Shown: positions 31,767-39,223 of the stretch, piece by piece
Numbering within the stretch: the stretch's first letter is position 1
Layout: every line of letters starts with the position of its first letter
Assembly: GCA_016192435.1 (NCBI GenBank)
Contig: JACPUD010000071.1
Location: 1-49,249, forward strand
Direction: 5' to 3'
Source of the DNA: Rhodocyclales bacterium
GTDB taxonomy: Bacteria; Pseudomonadota; Gammaproteobacteria; Burkholderiales; Rhodocyclaceae
DNA length: 49,249 nucleotides
The notes under the pieces: generated by a model
Told to the model about the DNA's origin: nothing
The model's input: the letters and a program-made list of their open reading frames with translations, nothing else
Database searches by the model: none
Made by a program: the position numbers and the translations under genes

Positions 31767-33342
31767 GATGTATTTTTCTCCTGGAGAAGGCGGGCGGCCG
31801 GGTGCTTTGCGGCCCTGGTGTTTCGAGCCGGTTTCTGAATTCGTCGACGGCGGCGGCGAGCAGCCCGCCGTCGCTGCGCGAGGCATGGACCACCTGCAGG
31901 CGCTGTAGCGGCACCAGGCTGCGCAGATGGGGTTCGCGGCTGCGGACGAGGCGTTCCTGGGTCCATTGCATGCCGAGGCGGAAGTCGCAGCCGCCTTCGC
32001 GGCAACCGGTGACGACGACGCCATCGGCACCGCTGCGCAGCGCATATTCGACGAAGGAGGGCGGCAGCATGCCGGTGCACAGCAGGCTCAGCGTGGCGGT
32101 GTCGGCGCCGTCCAGATTGCGCACATCGGCGCCCTGGTCGCAACCAAAGACCACCAGCCGGGGCTTGCCCGGCGTTGGCCTTCCCCATTGCGCCAGCCGC
32201 GCTTCGAGTTGCTGGCGCAGAGCGTCGACCGGCAGTTGCGGCATGTCGATGCCGGTCACGAGTCTTTCCTGGCTGCGGAAGGGCGTCGAGGAGGGGCAGG
32301 CGCCGGCGCAGATGCCGCAACTGGCGCACAGGTCGGCATCGACCACGGCGATCTGGTGGCCCGGTTTGTCGGGATGCAGCGCCATGGTCACGGCCTCGTA
32401 GGGGCAGTCGGCGTGGCAGCGGGCGCAGCCGTTGCAGTTCGCCGCGTCGACCACGGCGATCGGCTGCGCCTGCGGGTGGGGCAGGAAGGGCAGGGCGAAG
32501 AGCAGCAGGGTGGCGCCGAAGATAAGGCCCCACACCGCCGCCGGCGAACTGAGGTCGGTCAGCGGATGGATGAACAGCAGGAACCAGTCGAGTCGCAGTC
32601 CGGTCGGCACCAGGGCCAGGTCGGCGGGAGCGTCGGACAGCGCCGGCTTGAGCAGGGCCAGCGCCAGAAAGCTGATCAGGGTGGCCAGCATCAGGTGCCG
32701 CGAAGGCAGGTAATCGACCCGGCTGATGCGATTGACATGGGCCCAGAGGCCGAGGATCAGCATCAGCGGCACGCCGATGTGGATGAACACCAGCACCGTG
32801 AAGAAGCGGTCGTTGATCGAATCGGGCGCGAGGAAGTTGCGCGCCGCGGGCTCGCTGAAGATCGGCAGCCAGTCGAGCAGTTCCGTAGTGGCAATGGCGG
32901 AGAACTGTGCCAGGCGGTCCCAGGTGATCCAGTAGCCGCCGATGCCCGAAATATAGGCGAGCCAGATCAGCGGCACGCCGGTGATCCACGAATACAGGCG
33001 GAAGCCGTAGTAGCGGCCGTGGGCCCACTCGCGCAGCAGATGCAGCAGCATGACCAGGACAAAGGCATCGGCGGCGTAGCGGTGCAGGCTGCGCAGTACG
33101 CCGCCCAGATACCACTGCTCGCGCGACAGGTAGTCGATCGAGCGGTACACGCCGTCGATGCTGGTGTCCAGCACGGTGTAGAGGTAGAGCCCGCTGGCGA
33201 CCAGGATCCAGAGGAAATACAGGCCGAGCGCGCCGAGATGGCGCAAGGGATTGTCGGCGCCGCCGAAGTAGCCATCGAAGCGATTCTCGATGGTGTCGAA
33301 GAGGGTTTGCGCGTTGCCGCGCAAGACTGCGTGCAAGCTCAC
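31759..33342 (-). CDS. Fusion: cytochrome b (diheme) + two [4Fe-4S] ferredoxin motifs + MvhD/FlpD-like domain
   Basis: 527 residues. Residues about 1-290 form a cytochrome b N-terminal-type membrane domain with His87/His101 and His188/His202. Next come two ferredoxin motifs: C303-x2-C306-x2-C309-x3-C313 and C339-x2-C342-x2-C345-x3-C349. The C-terminal domain (about 394-500) resembles the delta subunit of methyl-viologen-reducing hydrogenase (MvhD/FlpD): VVFGCDQGADVRN, LCTGMLPPSFVEYALRSGADGVVVTGCREGGCDFR, with Cys401, 422, 447 and 452. MvhD links hydrogenase to heterodisulfide reductase in methanogens; no such partners are here. First gene of the operon, preceded by a FNR-type box. Confidence 0.88.
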   Translation of the reverse strand: MSLHAVLRGNAQTLFDTIENRFDGYFGGADNPLRHLGALGLYFLWILVASGLYLYTVLDTSIDGVYRSIDYLSREQWYLGGVLRSLHRYAADAFVLVMLLHLLREWAHGRYYGFRLYSWITGVPLIWLAYISGIGGYWITWDRLAQFSAIATTELLDWLPIFSEPAARNFLAPDSINDRFFTVLVFIHIGVPLMLILGLWAHVNRISRVDYLPSRHLMLATLISFLALALLKPALSDAPADLALVPTGLRLDWFLLFIHPLTDLSSPAAVWGLIFGATLLLFALPFLPHPQAQPIAVVDAANCNGCARCHADCPYEAVTMALHPDKPGHQIAVVDADLCASCGICAGACPSSTPFRSQERLVTGIDMPQLPVDALRQQLEARLAQWGRPTPGKPRLVVFGCDQGADVRNLDGADTATLSLLCTGMLPPSFVEYALRSGADGVVVTGCREGGCDFRLGMQWTQERLVRSREPHLRSLVPLQRLQVVHASRSDGGLLAAAVDEFRNRLETPGPQSTRPPAFSRRKIHHA

Positions 33343-33407
33343 GTTGGGAATTTCCGTAACGTCGGCACTGGATGACGACCGCCGACTATTAGCGGTTAAT
33401 GATATTT

Positions 33408-33428
33408 AAGTCGGAAGATTTCCGACTT
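33408..33428. promoter_or_regulatory. 9-bp inverted repeat beside the FNR-type box
   Basis: AAGTCGGAA-GAT-TTCCGACTT is perfect. It lies between the SCO stop (33446) and the fusion operon start (33342) and overlaps the box at 33427 by 2 bp. It may terminate the SCO transcript (no T-run) or be an operator. Confidence 0.45.
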
Positions 33429-33440
33429 GACTGCAATCAA
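33427..33440 (-). promoter_or_regulatory. Candidate FNR/DNR-type box upstream of the cytochrome b fusion operon
   Basis: TTGACTGCAATCAA matches TTGAT-N4-ATCAA at 9 of 10 defined positions. It is centred 91 bp before the ATG at 33342. Confidence 0.6.
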
Positions 33441-33445
33441 CCGGA

Positions 33446-34342
33446 TCAAATCCTGTTGTGGCGTTTGCGCAGAAAGAAGCTCCAGGCCAGCCAGCCCATG
33501 AAGAAAGTGAAGCTGATGAAGCCGCCGATCTCGAAATACAGCGCGTAGTTGGTGCGGTATCTGCCGCTAATCGGGTCATACACCGAGCACAGGATCCGGA
33601 TGCGGTCGGCGATTTCGGCCAGGGTGCTGGTTTGCTGCGGTATCGGCGCACCGGTGATCATCGCCTTGAGCGGTTCCGCGAGGTCCTCGGCGGTGAATTT
33701 CTCGCCATAGATCTGGCGGTAGATCCTGCCCTCGGCATCGACCAGGGTGACCTGGTTCACGTGGTCGAAACCGGCGGTGGTGGCGACATAGCTGAAGCCG
33801 AAATTCTGCGTCAGTTCGTCGACGATGGCCGGCGCCGGACTGAGGAAATCCCAGTTGGGCAGTTGGATGCCGTACTGGGTGGCAAAGGTCTTCATCGCCT
33901 GCGGCGAGTCGAAGGGCTGGTTGAAGCCGATGCTGACGATGTTGAAGCGATTCGCCCCGAGCATGCCGACGGTATTTTCGACGGCCTTTTGCAGATTCTT
34001 GGTGGTGGTGGGGCAGACCTGGAAGCAGGCGGTGTAGATGAAATTCACCAGCAGCGGCTTGCCGCGATACTTGGCCAGCGGCGTCGGCCGTTGCTGGCGG
34101 TCGAGCAGCACGTGATCGCCGACCGGCTGGCCGATCACGGCCTGCGAGCGTTTCAGCGCCGCCTGGGCGTCGAGCGTGGTCAGCGCGAGGCCCGTGCGTG
34201 CGCCTTGCGGCACCGCAGTGAGGCCGGGTGCCGCGGCCGCGGCCGTCGCGGGACCGGCCTGCGCCGTGTCGCCAGCGCCAACTCCTGGGGCGGCGGCAAG
34301 CACGAATGCCGCGATTGCGGCATGGAGCGAGGAACGGATCAC
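33446..34342 (-). CDS. SCO-family copper chaperone with C-terminal membrane anchor
   Basis: 298 residues, longer than a simple SCO. Signal peptide, then a low-complexity stretch (GVGAGDTAQAGPATAAAAAPG) partly encoded by a repeat copy, then the SCO thioredoxin fold with CFQVCP (NFIYTACFQVCPTT) and the distal His in AGFDHVNQ. A C-terminal helix (FISFTFFMGWLAWSFFLRKRHNRI) anchors it. The CPxxC form is CFQVC, a known variant. It lies directly downstream of ctaB and the CuA oxidoreductase genes, so its client is likely the CuA subunit II. Confidence 0.88.
   Translation of the reverse strand: MIRSSLHAAIAAFVLAAAPGVGAGDTAQAGPATAAAAAPGLTAVPQGARTGLALTTLDAQAALKRSQAVIGQPVGDHVLLDRQQRPTPLAKYRGKPLLVNFIYTACFQVCPTTTKNLQKAVENTVGMLGANRFNIVSIGFNQPFDSPQAMKTFATQYGIQLPNWDFLSPAPAIVDELTQNFGFSYVATTAGFDHVNQVTLVDAEGRIYRQIYGEKFTAEDLAEPLKAMITGAPIPQQTSTLAEIADRIRILCSVYDPISGRYRTNYALYFEIGGFISFTFFMGWLAWSFFLRKRHNRI
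34263..34287 (+). repeat. Interspersed 23-bp motif, copy 7
   Basis: GCCGTGTCGCCAGCGCCAAC followed by TCCTG is a full copy. On the minus strand it encodes GVGAGDTA just after the signal peptide of the anchored SCO protein. Confidence 0.75.
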
Positions 34343-34355
34343 GGCGACTGCCTGG

Positions 34356-35246
34356 CTAGAAGCGGGCGTCGATGATTGCAGCCGTGAGCACCAGCGTCAA
34401 CTGGGCCAGCGAGGCATGGAAGCAACTCATCGCCGTGGCGCGGTTGGTGTTCTGCACCAGGCGCCAGGCCTTCAGGATGAACAGGAAGCCGCCGATCGCG
34501 GCGCCGGCGAAGTAGATCGCGCCGAGGCCAAAGGCCAGCGGCAGCAGCGAGGCCGCCACCAGTGCCAGGGTGCTGGCGAAAATGGTCTTGGCCGCGCGCT
34601 GGTCGCCGACCACCACGGGCAGCATCGGCACGCCGGCCGCCGCGTAGTCGTCGCGATAGGCGATGGCCAGGCTCCAGAAGTGCGGTGGCGTCCACAGGAA
34701 GAGCACGAAGGCCAGCGCCAGCGGTACCGCGCCGACCTGCGGGTCGGCCGCTGTGGCGCCGGCCAGCACGGCCCAACTGCCGGCCAGGCCGCCGAAGACG
34801 ATGTTGAGCCAGGTGCGGCGCTTGAGCCAGACCGTATAGACGATGGCGTAGAAGAAGGCGCCGAGGAAGGTGAACAGCGCCGCCCAGGCATTCAGCGCGA
34901 GCCAGGCCGCGCCGACGGAGATCGCCATGAGGCCGAAGATGATCAGCAGCCAGACCGGGCCGTGCTTGATTTCGCCGGTGGCGAAAGGCCGGTTCTTGGT
35001 GCGCGACATCAGCGGATCGATGTCGTGTTCGTAATACTGATTGAAGGCGCCGGCACTGGCCGAGGAAACCAGCACGGCCAGGGTCAGCGTGATCAACTGG
35101 GCCAGGCTCAGGCTGGGGCCGCCGCTTACCGACAGGCCCGCCAGGGCGGTGAAGGTGATGACGACGCCGATGCGCAGCTTGAACAGTCCCGCGATGGCGC
35201 GGAAGGAAAGTCCGGAGGATCTGTGGGTGGGCAGCGTCGATTCCAT
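34356..35246 (-). CDS. ctaB: Protoheme IX farnesyltransferase (heme O synthase)
   Basis: 296 residues, UbiA superfamily, about eight helices. The first Asp-rich motif is NQYYEHDIDPLMSRTKNRPFATGEI (near 68-92), diagnostic for CtaB/CyoE; the second region is LFLWTPPHFWSLAIAYRDDYAAAGVPMLPVV. It adds a farnesyl group to heme b to give heme O. No ctaA (heme A synthase) is in the window. It lies between the SCO gene and the catalytic subunit gene, so the enzyme encoded next to it may use heme O or A. Confidence 0.95.
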   Translation of the reverse strand: MESTLPTHRSSGLSFRAIAGLFKLRIGVVITFTALAGLSVSGGPSLSLAQLITLTLAVLVSSASAGAFNQYYEHDIDPLMSRTKNRPFATGEIKHGPVWLLIIFGLMAISVGAAWLALNAWAALFTFLGAFFYAIVYTVWLKRRTWLNIVFGGLAGSWAVLAGATAADPQVGAVPLALAFVLFLWTPPHFWSLAIAYRDDYAAAGVPMLPVVVGDQRAAKTIFASTLALVAASLLPLAFGLGAIYFAGAAIGGFLFILKAWRLVQNTNRATAMSCFHASLAQLTLVLTAAIIDARF

Positions 35247-35292
35247 AAGTGTGTTCGCGGGGTGGCGTCGTAGTGGTTATTTTTACTATCCT

Positions 35293-35359
35293 AACCTGCT
35301 TGGATCGGGCCTGGCGGCCAAGCCCGATTCAGGCAGGTTCCCCGCGACGGAGCGCGGGG
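35293..35359 (-). terminator. Two hairpins downstream of the subunit I gene
   Basis: Long interrupted inverted repeat AACCTGC...ATCGGGC / GCCCGAT...GCAGGTT (35293-35339) and CCCCGCG / CGCGGGG (35340-35359). There is no T-run. It probably ends or attenuates transcription between the oxidoreductase genes and ctaB. Confidence 0.45.
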
Positions 35360-35389
35360 AGCCTGGATCCGTTGGGGATCAGCGCATGC

Positions 35390-37087
35390 TTAGCTGAGAC
35401 CCCAGACTTCGGACAGGTACTTCCAGTTCACGAAGTAGTACAGCACGAAGCAGACCAGCAGCGTCATGGCCAGCACCACCGTGCCCGGTACGCCGATGTG
35501 TTCTTCGCTGCCGGTGTGGGACGCGGAAGAGGCGGCGGACTGGTCGGGGATCGGCGTCGGCTTGTCGGAGGTCGGGCCACCGTCGAGCTTCTTGCCGAAC
35601 AGCAGGGACCAAACCACCAGGAAGATCCACAGGCCGCCGCCGATGACCGCGATCACGCCGAAGATGCCGGTGAGACCCATCATCAGGTAGGCGGCACCCG
35701 GCCATTCATACTGGAACGGTGCACCCGAGAAGGCCATGTCCCAGTGACGGCGGGAGACGCCCAGCGTGCCGGCGCCCATCATCACCAGGCCCAGCACCGA
35801 CATGCTGATGCCGTAGAGGTAGGGCTGGATCTGGCACAGCTTGGGGAACATCATTTCACGCCGGAACAGGGTCGGCACCAGCAGGTAGGTGATCGACATG
35901 AAGGCCAGCGTGGTACCGACGACAACCGTGGTATGGAAGTGGCCCGGCACGTAGAAGGTGTTGTGCATCAGCATGTTGATCTGCTCGGTGCCCAGCACGA
36001 CGCCCGAGATGCCGCCGAGGAAGCCGAAGCCGACCAGGGAGATGAACATGCCCGAGAACACCGGGTTGCCCCAGGGTGCCTTGCGCAGCCACTCGAACAG
36101 GCCGTTGGTGAAACCCTTCTTGCGCTGTGCCGCTTCGATCGCGCCCGGAACCGTGAAGCCGTGGATCATCGAGGCGAGAACCGCGAAGTACATGAAGTAG
36201 GAGGTGTTCAGCACCTTCCACTCCGCGCTCATGCCCGGGTCGGACAGCAGGTGGTGCGCGCTGGCCAGTTGCAGGAACAGGATGTAGAGCAGGAAGGCGA
36301 AGCGCGACACTTTCTCGGACAGCGGCTTGGCGCCGAAGATCACGGCGGCCGTCAGATACCAGATCGAGACATGGGCGGCGACGTTGACCTGCTGCGAGGA
36401 GTGACCCAGCGCCCACCAGACCATGCGATACAGCTGCGCGTCGATTTCCTTGATCCAGCCCATGGACCAGGCGAAGGTCGGGATCAGGATTGCGGCACCG
36501 GAAGCGATGGTGAACACGGCGATGATCGCCGCCGTCATGGCGCCGAAGGTGACCAGCGGCAGCGAGCCGGTGTAGGTCTTGTCCTTCTTGGCCACCACCA
36601 GGGTGCCGAAGAACACCCCCGTACCCAGCAGGGCGCCGACCGCTACCAGGATGATGCCCAGGTAGAAATGCGGTGCGGCCTGCATCGGCACGTAGGAGGT
36701 GAACATCACCGAGGACGAGCCCTGGAAGATCGCGACGTTGGTCATGATGCCGCCGACGACCATCAGCCAGAAGCCGAGCCAGGCTACTTTTGGCGTCGCA
36801 ATCCGGCAGCGCAGCAGGGTCGATGAGGCGAAATACAGCACCGCCATTTCGAAGAAGAGTATCCACAGGATCAGCATGTCGATGCCGTGGGCCGTCAGGA
36901 TCAGGTAGAACTGGTCTGCCGGCAGCAGCTTGATCGCCGGCCAGCGGGTCAGGATCACCAGCAGGGCGGTGATGCCGCCCACCAGCAGCCAGAGCACGCC
37001 GGCTACGGCGTTCCAGCGCATCAGCTTGTCGGCATCGAGGTCGAACTGCAGCCCGGTGCGCGGACAGGTACGGTAAGTAGTTGCCAT
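35390..37087 (-). CDS. B-type heme-copper oxidoreductase subunit I with Gln in place of the active-site Tyr; candidate NO reductase
   Basis: 565 residues, about 13-14 membrane helices. Ligands seen: His67 (TAHGIDML), His229 in WALGHSSQQVN, the CuB pair His278-His279 (LASAHHLLSDPGM), and His383/His385 (HNTFYVPGHFH). In oxygen reductases the helix VI motif is GHPxVY with a Tyr cross-linked to His; here the +4 position is Gln233. Loss of that Tyr together with a CuA subunit II is characteristic of B-family-derived NO reductases described as eNOR and bNOR/CuANOR, from memory. In this denitrification setting NO reduction is the best guess; oxygen reduction is not excluded. Operon with ctaB and SCO. 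Confidence 0.85.
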   Translation of the reverse strand: MATTYRTCPRTGLQFDLDADKLMRWNAVAGVLWLLVGGITALLVILTRWPAIKLLPADQFYLILTAHGIDMLILWILFFEMAVLYFASSTLLRCRIATPKVAWLGFWLMVVGGIMTNVAIFQGSSSVMFTSYVPMQAAPHFYLGIILVAVGALLGTGVFFGTLVVAKKDKTYTGSLPLVTFGAMTAAIIAVFTIASGAAILIPTFAWSMGWIKEIDAQLYRMVWWALGHSSQQVNVAAHVSIWYLTAAVIFGAKPLSEKVSRFAFLLYILFLQLASAHHLLSDPGMSAEWKVLNTSYFMYFAVLASMIHGFTVPGAIEAAQRKKGFTNGLFEWLRKAPWGNPVFSGMFISLVGFGFLGGISGVVLGTEQINMLMHNTFYVPGHFHTTVVVGTTLAFMSITYLLVPTLFRREMMFPKLCQIQPYLYGISMSVLGLVMMGAGTLGVSRRHWDMAFSGAPFQYEWPGAAYLMMGLTGIFGVIAVIGGGLWIFLVVWSLLFGKKLDGGPTSDKPTPIPDQSAASSASHTGSEEHIGVPGTVVLAMTLLVCFVLYYFVNWKYLSEVWGLS

Positions 37088-37100
37088 CTGTTAACTCCCC

Positions 37101-37640
37101 TTATTTCACGTAAATACGGCCAAGCATCGTGTGGTGCCCGATGCCGCAGTATTCGTTGCAGACGATGGCGTAGGTGCCGGCCTTGGTCGGCGTCATCTTG
37201 ACCACATGCTCATAGCCGGGAATGACCTGGATATTGATGTTGGTCGGCTGCAGCGAGAAGCCGTGGTTGTAATCGACCGCCGACAGGTGGATCTTGTAGG
37301 TCTTGCCGGCTTCGAGTTCCAGAATCGGATACCAGGCCCAGAGACGGGCCAGCAGGAAGGCCTCGCCGTTGGCGTTGGGCTTGACCACCGGGATGTTCTG
37401 TTCCGTCTCGGTACGAATGGTGTTTTCCTTGACGAAGGCCTCGGTCTTCGCGGTAAACATTTCGGTCGTGGTCTTGTAGACCTCGTTCGAGAGGTTCTGC
37501 TTACCGTTGATGTGCCAATAGACCATCATGACGAACATGATCATGGCCCAGACGAAGGCGATGCCGATCCAGGCCCATTCCTGGCCGGATATCGATTGTT
37601 TCCACCACAGCCGCTCTGAAGGCGGCAGGATTGCGCTCAT
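37101..37640 (-). CDS. CuA-containing subunit II of the heme-copper oxidoreductase
   Basis: 179 residues. One N-terminal membrane helix (AWIGIAFVWAMIMFVMMVYWHI), then a cupredoxin domain with the full CuA site: an upstream His in AVDYNHGFSL and CNEYCGIGHHTM (C-x3-C-x3-H-x2-M). CuA accepts electrons from periplasmic cytochrome c. It is short, as in B-type (ba3-like) subunit II, and sits 13 bp before the subunit I gene. Confidence 0.93.
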   Translation of the reverse strand: MSAILPPSERLWWKQSISGQEWAWIGIAFVWAMIMFVMMVYWHINGKQNLSNEVYKTTTEMFTAKTEAFVKENTIRTETEQNIPVVKPNANGEAFLLARLWAWYPILELEAGKTYKIHLSAVDYNHGFSLQPTNINIQVIPGYEHVVKMTPTKAGTYAIVCNEYCGIGHHTMLGRIYVK

Positions 37641-37666
37641 ATGATTCTCCCTGATTGAAGGATTGC

Positions 37667-37819
37667 TTATTTAGCGAGGGGGACACTCATGATGTCCACG
37701 ATTCCCCACAGGATGTAAATGACTCCGGGAGAAGCAACTCCCAGGAACAGGAGCAAGAAGTGGTTGTCCAGCAACTTCTGCATGAAAGGAACATCGTCGT
37801 CGTCATTGTTATTCGCCAT
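37667..37819 (-). CDS. 50-residue single-pass membrane peptide, probable small subunit
   Basis: Sequence opens MANNNDDDDVPFMQKLLDNH, then a hydrophobic helix (FLLLFLGVASPGVIYILWGIVDIM) and SVPLAK. It lies 26 bp upstream of the CuA subunit gene on the same strand, behind a candidate FNR-type box. B-type oxidases such as ba3 have a one-helix subunit IIa in this position, so it is likely a small structural subunit of the complex. Confidence 0.75.
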   Translation of the reverse strand: MANNNDDDDVPFMQKLLDNHFLLLFLGVASPGVIYILWGIVDIMSVPLAK

Positions 37820-37917
37820 GGATCTGCCCTCTAACGGTTGGCGCTGCAGCGCGCGGTGGATTCGAACTTACGGAAACTGATGGCCGCGATGGTATCCCGA
37901 GCACCCTTGTCGGACAA

Positions 37918-37931
37918 TTGATTCAGGACAA
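37918..37931 (-). promoter_or_regulatory. Weaker FNR/DNR-type box upstream of the CuA oxidoreductase operon
   Basis: On the minus strand TTGTCCTGAATCAA: right half perfect, left half TTGTC. It is centred 105 bp before the ATG at 37819. Confidence 0.45.
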
Positions 37932-38063
37932 GAAATCGCTGCGTCAGCATAGGTTTCCGTGCTGCGCTGCGACAAAACGTCGCAGCTGTTTGTCGCTGCA
38001 TTGCGGGAGATATGCGGCCGAACGCCCGTCGGCCTGGGACCAACGGATACCCCGGTGCGGCGG

Positions 38064-39014
38064 TCAGGCGGCGTCCTGCGCTTCGAGCCAGTAGGCGAGG
38101 CCCTGGGCGTTGAGTTCCAGGTCGAGATGCCAGATGTCGAGGATCTCCGCATCGCTGAGGCGGCAGCCATGGCGATGCGCTTGATCGAGCAGGAGCGCGG
38201 TCAGGCCGTCGCGGATGCGCGCCGTCTTGTCCTCGTCCTCGCTCGCCACCAGCGCGATCGCGACGTACTGGTCGAGCAGCGCCAGCACCTGGCGGCCGAG
38301 TTCCGCGGGTGGCGCGAGGCGGCTGAAGTGGGTCAGATAGATGGCTTCGGGATTGAAGGACAGCATGCGCTCGATCGAAGCGCGCATCTCGTCAGGGTCG
38401 AACTGGATCGGCGTCGAGGAGGGGAAGATCAGCGGCCGGCCGTCGACATCGAGTTCGCGATAGGAGATGCCGAAAGTGTCGCCAGTGAAAATCCCGCTGG
38501 TTTGGCGGTCGACGATCGCGATGTGGTGTTTGGCGTGGCCCGGCGCGTCGATGCAGTGCAGTTCGCGCGAGCCGAGCTTGAGCACCGTGTTGTCGTGGGC
38601 TTCGATGATGCGACCGGCCGGGATCGGGATCAGCTTGCCGTACATGCGCCGCGCCCTCTCCTGGCCATAGACGCCTTCGACGCCGGCCATCAGCTTGGTC
38701 GGCTCGATCATGTGCCGCGCGCCGCGCGGATGCACCACCAGTTTCGCGTTGGGAAAGGCTTCCATCATCACGCCGGCGCCGCCGGCATGGTCGAGATGGA
38801 TGTGAGTCAGGATCACGTAGTCCACGCTCTGCGGGCCGAGGCCGCGCGCGGCCAGCGCCGCCAGCGCCTGCGGCATCACCTCGAAATTCGCGGTATCGAC
38901 GAAGGCGGCGCGGCCCTCGCTCTCGATCAGGTGGATCGCGGCGAGCAGGGGGCGAACGTAGCCGGCATCGAAGGCGTAGATGCCGTTGTGGTAATCGATC
39001 AGCGAATTTGGCAT
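38064..39014 (-). CDS. MBL-fold metallo-hydrolase
   Basis: 316 residues. The metallo-beta-lactamase metal site is THIHLDHAGG (H-x-H-x-D-H), with further ligands in DAPGHAKHH and IFTGDTFG. The N-terminal half is the hydrolase domain and the C-terminal 100 residues are helical. Substrate unknown; thioester, lactone and glyoxalase-type hydrolases share this fold. It is a single gene, downstream in orientation of the GMC and MmsA genes but separated from them by a repeat cluster. Confidence 0.9.
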   Translation of the reverse strand: MPNSLIDYHNGIYAFDAGYVRPLLAAIHLIESEGRAAFVDTANFEVMPQALAALAARGLGPQSVDYVILTHIHLDHAGGAGVMMEAFPNAKLVVHPRGARHMIEPTKLMAGVEGVYGQERARRMYGKLIPIPAGRIIEAHDNTVLKLGSRELHCIDAPGHAKHHIAIVDRQTSGIFTGDTFGISYRELDVDGRPLIFPSSTPIQFDPDEMRASIERMLSFNPEAIYLTHFSRLAPPAELGRQVLALLDQYVAIALVASEDEDKTARIRDGLTALLLDQAHRHGCRLSDAEILDIWHLDLELNAQGLAYWLEAQDAA

Positions 39015-39046
39015 GGCTTGTGTCGGTATGGCCGCAGGTTTTGTCG

Positions 39047-39168
39047 GGCCGAATTCAGTCGGCCAGGGGGGGATGGCATTGTAGGGCCGACTTCAGTCGA
39101 CCGGATTACGTTGGCGTTGTATGGCGGACTTCAGTCCGCCGGATTACGTTGGCGGACTGAAGTCCGCC
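39047..39168. repeat. Cluster of four palindromic 18-bp REP-like units
   Basis: Four copies of a GGCGGACTTCAGTCCGCC-type palindrome at 39047-39064, 39085-39102, 39123-39140 and 39151-39168; the first two are degenerate (GGCCGAATTCAGTCGGCC, GGCCGACTTCAGTCGACC). Linkers share GGATTACGTTGGCG. The last two can also pair as one large hairpin. Confidence 0.85.
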
Positions 39169-39223
39169 CTACAGTCCATCCTGCGGCCCTCCCTACGGCC
39201 CGCGCATGTCCGCCCATTCCGCC

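Noticed and set aside
35390..37087. cbb3-type CcoN oxidase
   Set aside because: The partner is a CuA subunit II, not CcoO/CcoP, and the helix X sequence HNTFYVPGHFH fits B-type enzymes.
37838..37847. Further copy of the interspersed motif (GTTGGCGCTG)
   Set aside because: Only about 10 bp match and the following CAGCGCGCGG does not continue the motif.
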